A DNA stretch of 21,462 nucleotides from a virus, in IMG/VR virus record IMGVR_UViG_3300020595_000225, positions 1 through 21,462 of that record; one strand, written 5' to 3'. Each line of letters begins with the position of its first letter. Within the stretch, counting starts at the first letter, position 1. The notes below the pieces were generated by a model. It made no database searches. It saw only the letters and a program-made list of their open reading frames with translations, and was not told the origin of the DNA. A program made the translations under genes and the position numbers. Of the stretch, positions 12,986 through 18,331 are shown one piece after another.

Positions 12986-13636
12986 ATGCAAGCTTACGTA
13001 ATTACATTAATGAAAGTGCCTGAGTCAGTTAAGATGGCTGAGCGCTGTATTGAGACTGCCTCTAATCATGGCATTACTGTTTCTATGTTTGAAGCGGTAA
13101 CACCCGAGGAAGGTTTGTCACTAGCGCGTAAACACGATATTAACCTCAAAGCATTTGATGAGAAGTATTCACGCTACGATAACTGTGTTGCTGCATTCAT
13201 GTCTCACTTCTTACTGTGGCAAGAAGCAATCAATCAGAAGCAAGACGTTTTGATCTTTGAACATGATGCGGTTGTTACTGCACCTTTCCCATTCATTCCT
13301 GCTCATAACGGTTTGGTCACTCTTGGCATGCCTTCATATGGTACATACAACAATGCACCTCAAATGGGTCTGCAACGTATGTTCTCTAAGCGTTACCTGC
13401 CTGGTGCTCATGCTTATGTTGTTTCACCCGACGGTGCACGTACGATTACACATCAAGCAACCGTGAAAGCTGGTCCAACAGATGTATACCTGAACATGGA
13501 TACATTCCCTTGGATTCAAGAATACTACCCCTGGATCGCTGAGGCACGTGATACGTTCTCAACAATTCAAAACGATAATGGTATTCAAGCCAAGCACGGC
13601 TACAAGAAACATGGCGAGGCGTATAAGCTGATATGA
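12986..13636 (+). CDS. Glycosyltransferase, GT25-like (paralogue 3)
   Basis: 216 aa. It starts MQAYVITLMKVPESVKMAER. The central motif is CVAAFMSHFLLWQEAINQKQ followed by FEHDAV (E92, H93, D94), and the late motif is GAHAYVVSPDGARTI (about 140-154). It is closest by eye to paralogue 2, its immediate neighbour, which suggests tandem duplication. The C-terminal part includes DVYLNMDTFPWIQEYYPWI, an aromatic region that could bind the acceptor. It is cytoplasmic, with no signal. It overlaps the next glycosyltransferase gene by four bases (ATGA). Confidence 0.78.
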   Translation: MQAYVITLMKVPESVKMAERCIETASNHGITVSMFEAVTPEEGLSLARKHDINLKAFDEKYSRYDNCVAAFMSHFLLWQEAINQKQDVLIFEHDAVVTAPFPFIPAHNGLVTLGMPSYGTYNNAPQMGLQRMFSKRYLPGAHAYVVSPDGARTITHQATVKAGPTDVYLNMDTFPWIQEYYPWIAEARDTFSTIQNDNGIQAKHGYKKHGEAYKLI

Positions 13637-14319
13637 TTACTGTTGCATGTGTATGCTGGGGTGACAAGTTCCCAGAAGAATACGTATATAACCTGAAGAG
13701 CATGGTTGAACGGAATACAACGTTTGAGCATAACTTTGTTGTATTCTCTGATCGTGAATGGGACGGTATCGATACACGCATCCTGAAACCTGGTTATGAC
13801 GGTTGGTGGAACAAGCTACAGATGTTTGATACATCGCATAAGCTTGGTACTGATCGTATTGTTTACCTAGACCTTGATACAGTTATTACTGGTAACCTAG
13901 ACTGGCTCATGAGCTACAGCGGTCGGTTTATGGGTATTGAAGATGTTGGTGCAGTCAATGCACATCAGCCATATCTCAAAGGTAAACTACAGTCGGCTAT
14001 AATGGCATGGGACTATTACCTTGGTCATTCTATCTGGACTGACTTTCTTGCCAATAAACCGATGAACCAGTTTCGAGGTGATGGTGAATACCTTGAAGCT
14101 GCAATCAATCCAATGAACCGCGATCTATTGCAGAACGTGTATCCTAACAAATTGAAGTCGTATAAGTACGACGTATATAATGAAGGTCTAAAGCGTAATA
14201 CATCAATCGTATGCTTCCATGGACGGCCTTCAATTATTCAAGCAATGAACGAGACTATTGAAACCCCGATGGGTACATACGAGCCCCAGAGCTGGATTGA
14301 GGGGTACTGGAGAGGATAA
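13633..14319 (+). CDS. Glycosyltransferase, GT-A fold with DxD
   Basis: 228 aa. The opening MITVACVCWGDKFPEEYVYN is followed by GYDGWWNKLQMF (54-65) and the metal site IVYLDLDTVITGNLDWL (76-92; D80, D82). The W-x-K-L-x-M-F element before the DxD is common in phage and bacterial GT8-like or GT32-like enzymes. The C-terminal half contains FRGDGEYLEAA and a late IVCFHGRP, whose His may complete metal binding. Sugar donor and acceptor cannot be told. It starts in an ATGA overlap with paralogue 3 and ends in a one-base overlap with the next gene. Confidence 0.78.
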   Translation: MITVACVCWGDKFPEEYVYNLKSMVERNTTFEHNFVVFSDREWDGIDTRILKPGYDGWWNKLQMFDTSHKLGTDRIVYLDLDTVITGNLDWLMSYSGRFMGIEDVGAVNAHQPYLKGKLQSAIMAWDYYLGHSIWTDFLANKPMNQFRGDGEYLEAAINPMNRDLLQNVYPNKLKSYKYDVYNEGLKRNTSIVCFHGRPSIIQAMNETIETPMGTYEPQSWIEGYWRG

Positions 14320-14939
14320 TGGCTGAGACTGTACACGTAATTGGTAATGGAGATTCTGCTCATACATATGAACCAGCAAAAGGTTTGAAGGTTGTTTGTA
14401 ACCTACCACCAATGGCTGTCAATAATGTATGGGCGTCTGTCATTGTCGACTTTAAGATGATGGCTGCATTGACTGAGGGATCGGTTGATATTCCTTACAC
14501 CTGGGTCTGTGGCTTCCGACCTAAGATGTGGATGGAAAAGAATCCATCGTTCCATATGAAGCAATCACATAAGATTCGTGAGTTCTATACCGAGCTGCCT
14601 AAATACGCTTTGCTGGGTGGCAAGGACAAAGGTATGGGTTATACAAACATGAACTGTGGGCACGTGGCAACTCATTACTCAGCCAATCGTATGGAAGCCA
14701 AGAACATTCATCTGTATGGCTTTGATTCTATCTTTGAGTTTACATGCAAGTCGTCAACTGACTTTGTATTGAACTCTGATCGTGGCGATGTGAATACCAA
14801 CCGACTGACCGGCAATTGGCGTAATGTATGGGACGGTATGTTCAAAGAGTTTCATGATCGCAAGTTCTTCTTGCATTACCACAAATCCGGTGATGCAAAG
14901 ATGGCACTACCAAAGAACGTCGAAATTGTTCGACACTAA
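14319..14939 (+). CDS. Rossmann-like protein, possibly GT42/DUF115-related
   Basis: 206 aa. The N-terminus has VHVIGNGDSAHTYEPAKG (5-22), resembling the G-N-G-P-S nucleotide loop of GT42 sialyltransferases and of DUF115/MptE-like proteins. A later strand-turn with NIHLYGFDSIFEF (129-141) resembles the motif after which those families bind donor or acceptor. The assignment is by pattern only. Its position as the last gene of the glycan cluster, coupled to the previous stop, supports a role in making or attaching the sugar. It is followed by a small possible membrane ORF and a strong terminator, so the cluster transcript should end near 15125. Confidence 0.5.
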   Translation: MAETVHVIGNGDSAHTYEPAKGLKVVCNLPPMAVNNVWASVIVDFKMMAALTEGSVDIPYTWVCGFRPKMWMEKNPSFHMKQSHKIREFYTELPKYALLGGKDKGMGYTNMNCGHVATHYSANRMEAKNIHLYGFDSIFEFTCKSSTDFVLNSDRGDVNTNRLTGNWRNVWDGMFKEFHDRKFFLHYHKSGDAKMALPKNVEIVRH

Positions 14940-14956
14940 TAGGAGATAAGGCATTC

Positions 14957-15064
14957 ATCAAACGTCTAGGCCAATACATTTGGGTAATCACACACATGGT
15001 TGCATGTTTCTTTATCATTGCCCATAACGGCACAAAGCTTGGTTGGTTCAATCTGGCTATGTGA
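14957..15064 (+). CDS. Possible small membrane protein without a standard start codon
   Basis: A 35-residue open frame reads KRLGQYIWVITHMVACFFII and then HNGTKLGWFNLAM, a basic end plus one membrane helix. A strong AGGAG lies at 14941-14945, yet no ATG, GTG or TTG follows in frame until an internal ATG at 14996. ATC at 14957 is at roughly usable spacing. It may use a rare start, or have lost its start by mutation. The stop overlaps the first copy of the repeated spacer motif. Confidence 0.3.
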   Translation: MKRLGQYIWVITHMVACFFIIAHNGTKLGWFNLAM

Positions 15065-15077
15065 CAAAAATAACACA
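15061..15077 (+). repeat. Spacer direct repeat, copy A
   Basis: GTGACAAAAATAACACA, matching copy B at 15479-15495 in 16 of 17 positions. It is followed by a terminator, an early -10 element and a GAACGAAAGAG leader, the same order as after copy B. Confidence 0.7.
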
Positions 15078-15125
15078 ACCCCTAAAAAGATTCAACAAAA
15101 GTCTTTTTAGGGGTTTCTTTTTTTC
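15077..15125 (+). terminator. Strong rho-independent terminator of the glycan cluster
   Basis: A 14-bp perfect stem, AACCCCTAAAAAGA (15077-15090) with TCTTTTTAGGGGTT (15102-15115), has an 11-base loop and a T-rich tail to 15125. Confidence 0.92.
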
Positions 15126-15135
15126 TGAAAGTGCC

Positions 15136-15146
15136 TATATTATAAT
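15136..15146 (+). promoter_or_regulatory. Early promoter -10 region
   Basis: TATATTATAAT offers two overlapping -10 boxes, followed by GAACGAAAGAG (15158-15168) before the ATG at 15176. The -35 region is only GTTTCT at 17-base spacing, so promoter strength is uncertain. Confidence 0.5.
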
Positions 15147-15175
15147 TATAACAACGACGAACGAAAGAGAACATC

Positions 15176-15478
15176 ATGTTCGAACAAGCTGTAGCCAACC
15201 TCGAGATTACCCCTGAGCAGCACAAGATCATGCGCAAGCTCAACCGGAAGATCGACACCGTTCACCGCATCAAGTTCACTGGTGTGTTCTACCTCAAGCG
15301 TACCTATGGGGAAGATCATGAAGACTTTCTTACCGCTCGGGGTCGTAACCTGATCGACGGCATTGACGACCTGATCAACGAGCTTCAAGCCATGGATGAT
15401 GATAGTCTGGTTTGGTACTGGTACTGCAACAAGTACAACAACGGTACCACCTTCGATGCTGGTGACGTATCGGCATAA
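15176..15478 (+). CDS. Hypothetical protein in a repeat-flanked cassette
   Basis: 100 aa, not recognised. It is helical and charged, with ITPEQHKIMRKLNRKIDTVH, RTYGEDHEDFLTARGR and a late aromatic stretch LVWYWYCNKYNNG. No signal or membrane segment is found. The codons end in C or G noticeably more often than in neighbouring genes; the first two full lines are about 53% G+C by count, whereas typical lines nearby are nearer 40-45%. The gene has its own terminator-insulated promoter and leader and is bounded by the two copies of the 17-base spacer repeat. These signs suggest a recently acquired moron-type gene. Confidence 0.65.
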   Translation: MFEQAVANLEITPEQHKIMRKLNRKIDTVHRIKFTGVFYLKRTYGEDHEDFLTARGRNLIDGIDDLINELQAMDDDSLVWYWYCNKYNNGTTFDAGDVSA

Positions 15479-15495
15479 GTGACAAAAATATCACA
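15479..15495 (+). repeat. Spacer direct repeat, copy B
   Basis: GTGACAAAAATATCACA, immediately after the stop of the cassette gene, with one mismatch to copy A (15061-15077). A weak hairpin (AGCTC 15495-15499 with GGGCT 15516-15520) and an early promoter follow. Confidence 0.7.
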
Positions 15496-15521
15496 GCTCT
15501 GAATAAATGTGTTCGGGGCTA

Positions 15522-15550
15522 TTTACAAACTCTCTTTTCTACACTATATT
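15522..15550 (+). promoter_or_regulatory. Sigma70-like early promoter
   Basis: TTTACA (15522-15527), a 17-base spacer and TATATT (15545-15550). The stretch TACACTATATTATATA is identical to that of the promoter at 2137, and the leader again reads GAACGAAAGAG (15561-15571). Confidence 0.8.
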
Positions 15551-15578
15551 ATATACATACGAACGAAAGAGACTGATC

Positions 15579-15833
15579 ATGAAAATTTACATTCTTAGTT
15601 TCTGGGATTATGAAACCGCTGAGACGGAGACTATAGGGTACTATCAAACGAAAGAGTTAGCAAAGTTGGATGCGCTTGAGTTGTTTATCCGACTCAAGCG
15701 AAGCACCAAGGACGCATATGCCGAGCTGCAATATGAAAATTGGAGCTTTAAGAAATTTTGGGACAGCTATTACTTGCACCTTGATTCTGCCACCGTAGAA
15801 ATGGATAAGAAATGTCAATCCGTACTCAACTAA
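15579..15833 (+). CDS. Hypothetical early protein
   Basis: 84 aa from the ATG at 15579. It begins MKIYILSFWDYETAETETIG, suggesting a beta strand pair, then has a helix (KELAKLDALELFIRLKRS) and ends with ENWSFKKFWDSYYLHLDSATVEM. It has no known motif and no membrane segment. The upstream in-frame TTG at 15507 lies before the promoter, so the ATG behind the GAACGAAAGAGAC leader is chosen. Its last 22 bases overlap the next, membrane-protein gene in another frame. An early, host-directed role is likely only by position. Confidence 0.65.
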   Translation: MKIYILSFWDYETAETETIGYYQTKELAKLDALELFIRLKRSTKDAYAELQYENWSFKKFWDSYYLHLDSATVEMDKKCQSVLN

Positions 15834-15967
15834 TTATCATTGCTCTACTGAGCATCTTTATTGTCACCCCTATGATGGGTTGGCTATTAGGTTATCCAGG
15901 TATTATCGTTAACGCGATTATCACCATTTCACTGTTTGCTAAATATGGGAATACTGAAGATGAGTAA
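15812..15967 (+). CDS. Small two-helix membrane protein
   Basis: 51 aa. MSIRTQ leads into a hydrophobic helix (LIIIALLSIFIVTPMMGWLL) and, after GYPG, a second one (IIVNAIITISLFAKY); the end is acidic (GNTEDE). The arrangement fits an inner-membrane hairpin. Size and layout would suit a holin, an antiholin or a superinfection-immunity protein, and nothing decides between them. It begins inside the previous gene and its stop overlaps the start of the next gene by eight bases, a strong sign that it is a real, coupled gene. Confidence 0.6.
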   Translation: MSIRTQLIIIALLSIFIVTPMMGWLLGYPGIIVNAIITISLFAKYGNTEDE

Positions 15968-16175
15968 TCAAAGATCGGGTAAGACCTATCGCGCTGCGTC
16001 CAACGACAACAGCGGCATGGGCACCATGTTATTCTTCAAATATGCAGCCGAGCTTCTTAATGAAGAAGGCTATGCTGATGAAGCATTTTACTTCGAACAA
16101 GTGGTTGACCACATGCGTGATGGCGGTGGTTTGCCTGTTGATAAACGTGCAGTAGAAAAAGTATTAGGCTTGTAG
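15960..16175 (+). CDS. Small hypothetical protein
   Basis: 71 aa from the ATG at 15960. It begins [19 protein letters not shown], then has two helices ([33 protein letters not shown]) and ends [14 protein letters not shown]. Not recognised; probably soluble. The last 12 bases overlap the 3' end of the antisense homing endonuclease gene, so that insertion lies immediately downstream or trimmed this gene's end. An in-frame ATG 15 bases upstream is an alternative start. Confidence 0.6.
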   Translation: MSNQRSGKTYRAASNDNSGMGTMLFFKYAAELLNEEGYADEAFYFEQVVDHMRDGGGLPVDKRAVEKVLGL

Positions 16176-16811
16176 AAAATAATAATCATTGAAGCGTGGT
16201 TTATTGCTCACAATACGACGTTTGATTGCTGTAGGATGAACACCCAATGCTTTTGATGCATCGTGCATAGTATCATATGTGATACCATTGCACACACAAG
16301 CCCGCGCTGTTGGACTGTTTTTACCTGTATTGGCTTGAGCCATCTTACGTCTAGTTTTGTATGATGGATTCCAACCTTCTTGGACTTTAGACAGTTTGAG
16401 CTTTGTTTCGTCTGTGTGTTTAAAGCCTGTATTGCTTTTACGACGCTTGTCAATGGTTTCTTGTGATTGTTTTATACCACTAGCTTTCTTAGCAAGAAGG
16501 TCTTTTGTTTCATCATTATGTTTAAAACCTGAAACACCTTCACCACCATCAGTACGGTTCAATAAGATACCAGTACCAATATCTTTACGACCCCACCAAC
16601 GAATAAGACGACGCTCGAGGGCTAATGCACCTAACTCACTCAGTCCAGTTTCAAGAATAATGATTCTGGCTTTATCACGAGGGACAGACAAATGTTTATG
16701 ACATTCATAAGCGCGATTCTTTTGGCCCTTACCAATATAGTATGGCTCGCCTGCTCTGCCCGAACAGGTCGTGCTGTCTTTTGCTCTAATATAAGCGTAT
16801 ATATAATACAT
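16164..16811 (-). CDS. GIY-YIG homing endonuclease with NUMOD modules
   Basis: 215 aa on the minus strand. The catalytic domain shows YIYAYI (3-8), [13 protein letters not shown] (24-36) with a conserved Arg, a candidate metal-binding Glu in [11 protein letters not shown] (66 region) and [10 protein letters not shown] with Asn85. Residues 95-150 hold repeats of the [14 protein letters not shown] type (NUMOD3, DNA-binding), and 170-200 ([20 protein letters not shown]) forms a NUMOD1/helix-turn-helix end. This is the layout of free-standing phage homing endonucleases such as T4 Seg proteins and I-TevI relatives. All modules are present, so it is probably active. It lies opposite to all its neighbours and has its own late promoter at 16875-16882. 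Confidence 0.88.
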   Translation of the reverse strand: MYYIYAYIRAKDSTTCSGRAGEPYYIGKGQKNRAYECHKHLSVPRDKARIIILETGLSELGALALERRLIRWWGRKDIGTGILLNRTDGGEGVSGFKHNDETKDLLAKKASGIKQSQETIDKRRKSNTGFKHTDETKLKLSKVQEGWNPSYKTRRKMAQANTGKNSPTARACVCNGITYDTMHDASKALGVHPTAIKRRIVSNKPRFNDYYFLQA

Positions 16812-16874
16812 AGCTGGTCTTGCTCCGTGTTGACTAGAGTAAGTGGGTATTGGTAGTACCGCGACTTACACATC

Positions 16875-16882
16875 TATTTATA
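16875..16882 (-). promoter_or_regulatory. T4-type late promoter on the minus strand
   Basis: TATTTATA on the plus strand reads TATAAATA on the minus strand, an exact late octamer. Its start would be near 16868, giving a leader of about 57 bases before the homing endonuclease ATG at 16811. Confidence 0.75.
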
Positions 16883-16900
16883 CGCGAAGGTAAGATAGAT

Positions 16901-17047
16901 ATGCGAAAAAAGCAGTTTATTTCTGAAGAAATGTACGATAAAGTTTCTAAATATTGTTTGAAGGCGGGAAGAGATGTACCGTTCAAAAGCGATAAAGAAG
17001 CTATTGATAAAATCTTAGAACACATGAAAATGCTAGGAGAACTATAA
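16901..17047 (+). CDS. Small hypothetical protein
   Basis: 48 aa from the ATG at 16901. It reads MRKKQFISEEMYDKVSKYCL, then GRDVPFKSDKEAIDKI and ends LEHMKMLGEL. It is charged and helical, without known motifs; a short helix-turn-helix cannot be excluded. AAGG at 16888-16891 is a plausible ribosome site. Longer in-frame starts would run through the minus-strand late promoter and are not supported by a ribosome site. The next gene begins one base after its stop. Confidence 0.5.
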   Translation: MRKKQFISEEMYDKVSKYCLKAGRDVPFKSDKEAIDKILEHMKMLGEL

Positions 17048-17048
17048 T

Positions 17049-17330
17049 ATGACACCGACTAATATTCACATTCTGTTTGATGCTCTTACCAAAGACGTCA
17101 TGACTGTTAAGTTTACTAAAGCTGATGGCACTGAAGCCGTTCAGTCTTTCACCCTCAACCCTGAACTCATGCCCGAAGGTACGTTAGTCGAGAATGCCTC
17201 TCGCGAACCACAGACGGTTGAGACTGCAGTTGAAAAAGACGTCATTCGTGCTTGGTCTTTCACCAAAGATGATTGGCGTTCTTTCAAGCCTTCCCGCGTA
17301 AGTACCACTTCACTAGGAGACACCAAATAA
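17049..17330 (+). CDS. SH3 beta-barrel (DUF2693/WYL-like) phage protein
   Basis: 93 aa. The pattern of a strand with a charged turn (VMTVKFTKADGTEAVQSFTL), a variable middle, and a closing VIRAWSFTKDDWRSFKPSRV is characteristic of the DUF2693-type SH3 barrel proteins common in phages: a short barrel with a final W-R-S-F. Their function is unknown; related WYL-like folds bind ligands or nucleic acids. It starts one base after the preceding stop and overlaps the next ATG by one base (TAATG). The small gene at 16901, this gene and the outer-membrane protein gene therefore form a coupled unit. Confidence 0.7.
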   Translation: MTPTNIHILFDALTKDVMTVKFTKADGTEAVQSFTLNPELMPEGTLVENASREPQTVETAVEKDVIRAWSFTKDDWRSFKPSRVSTTSLGDTK

Positions 17331-17926
17331 TGAAAACTATTATGACAACTGTTGCAATCGTTGCAGCATTCGCACTATCATCCACCGCTTCTGCTCAAAG
17401 CTTTAGCTCACCCGAAATCACACTATCAGTTGGTGGCAAAGGTGGTCTGACGGCTGCTGGTCAAGCGGGTGTTGCCTTTGGTGAACTTGAAGGTTATGCC
17501 TATGGTGAAACCATGCTCGGTAACCTGAACCAGCCACTTAACTTTGAAGTTGGTGTTGGCGCTGGTTATGATCTAGGCACCAAGACTGCATTCAATCGTG
17601 AAGCTGCTGTTAGCATGGATGTATATGGTGGTGTAGCACATATCTCTATTCCTGACTCTGGCATTACATATGGTGTAGTCGGTGCTGAAGCTGAAGCACA
17701 TCCAGGTATTCTTGGTGGCGAATTCATCTATGGTTCTGCCGAAGGTGCCATTGGCTTTGGTATTGATACATCTCTTTCTGTATCTGTACGTGCTGGTGTT
17801 GGTTATGAATATGATGTAACCGAAGACTTCTCTGTATTTGGCACGTTTGGTTGCATGGGTTCTGTTTCGCCTGTGATCAGTCTTGGTTGTGGTGAGCTGC
17901 AGCTAGGCGCTACTTACAGCTTCTAA
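17330..17926 (+). CDS. Outer-membrane beta-barrel protein
   Basis: 198 aa. A signal peptide (MKTIMTTVAIVAAFALSSTASA) ends at an A-S-A cleavage site before QSFSS. The mature part is a run of short alternating strands with glycine turns, such as NFEVGVGAGYDLG, SVSVRAGVGYEYD and the closing ELQLGATYSF. The last residue is Phe after alternating hydrophobics, the signal read by the BAM machinery. Two cysteines (FGCMGS, LGCGEL) lie close together near the end. About 176 mature residues fit an 8-10 strand barrel like Ail/Lom or OmpW/OmpX. I chose the ATG at 17330, coupled to the previous stop with AGGAG at 17316-17320; the TTG upstream would destroy the signal peptide. Confidence 0.8.
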   Translation: MKTIMTTVAIVAAFALSSTASAQSFSSPEITLSVGGKGGLTAAGQAGVAFGELEGYAYGETMLGNLNQPLNFEVGVGAGYDLGTKTAFNREAAVSMDVYGGVAHISIPDSGITYGVVGAEAEAHPGILGGEFIYGSAEGAIGFGIDTSLSVSVRAGVGYEYDVTEDFSVFGTFGCMGSVSPVISLGCGELQLGATYSF

Positions 17927-17958
17927 CAGCCATACGATATTGTATGTTTACGTAAGCA

Positions 17959-18022
17959 CCGGTATGTGATAAATATAAAGACCATTAACAAAATATGTTG
18001 GTCTTCATGGTTCACATACCGG
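17959..18022 (+). other. Long nested hairpin over the start of a small membrane gene
   Basis: An 11-bp perfect outer stem, CCGGTATGTGA (17959-17969) with TCACATACCGG (18012-18022), encloses a 7-bp perfect inner stem, AAGACCA (17978-17984) with TGGTCTT (17999-18005). Both possible ATGs of the following gene (17995 and 18007) are inside. No T tract follows. Confidence 0.75.
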
Positions 18023-18132
18023 AAAGCTTTTACGAACAAAAGCCTAAAAAAGATTGGTTTCCTGTTATCATGGTGACAACCTTGGGTGTAATCGCCGTAG
18101 GTTGTCTTCTTTGCGCTATCTGTATAAGGTAA
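17995..18132 (+). CDS. Small single-pass membrane protein
   Basis: 45 aa from 17995, or 41 aa from the ATG at 18007. After HIPESFYEQKPKKDWFP comes one hydrophobic helix (VIMVTTLGVIAVGCLLCAIC) and a short IR end, giving an N-out or N-in single-span protein. No ribosome site is visible before either ATG, and both lie in the hairpin at 17959-18022, so translation may be controlled by RNA folding. The function is unknown. It is followed after seven bases by another small membrane protein. Confidence 0.5.
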   Translation: MLVFMVHIPESFYEQKPKKDWFPVIMVTTLGVIAVGCLLCAICIR

Positions 18133-18139
18133 AATTATT

Positions 18140-18289
18140 ATGTGTTTGTTTGAACATGACTCAGTTAACGGCGAGAACATTTACGTGTATTGTCATATCC
18201 ACAACTGGTTGGATATCATTGTACCTGTGATGGCTATCACGGTTGGCGTACTTGTCATTCGCACAGTTTGGCGTCGTTTGCGTCGCTAG
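18140..18289 (+). CDS. Small single-pass membrane protein with basic tail
   Basis: 49 aa. It reads MCLFEHDSVNGENIYVYCHI, then a hydrophobic stretch (WLDIIVPVMAITVGVLVI) and a strongly basic end (RTVWRRLRR). The positive tail predicts the C-terminus in the cytoplasm. No strong ribosome site is visible; coupling to the preceding gene is likely. The stop is immediately followed by a late promoter-like CATAAATA. Function not known; it may be part of a lysis or envelope module with the neighbours. Confidence 0.5.
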   Translation: MCLFEHDSVNGENIYVYCHIHNWLDIIVPVMAITVGVLVIRTVWRRLRR

Positions 18290-18297
18290 CATAAATA
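18290..18297 (+). promoter_or_regulatory. Late promoter variant CATAAATA
   Basis: One mismatch to TATAAATA in the first base. It lies 42 bases before the ATG at 18332, giving a predicted start near 18303-18304 and a leader of about 28 bases. Confidence 0.6.
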
Positions 18298-18331
18298 GAT
18301 GTAGAACACTTTACATCATAGGACAGATACA

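Noticed and set aside
16830-16858. TTGACT with a 17-base spacer as an early promoter for the gene at 16901
   Set aside because: The -10 position reads GTAGTA, too far from consensus.
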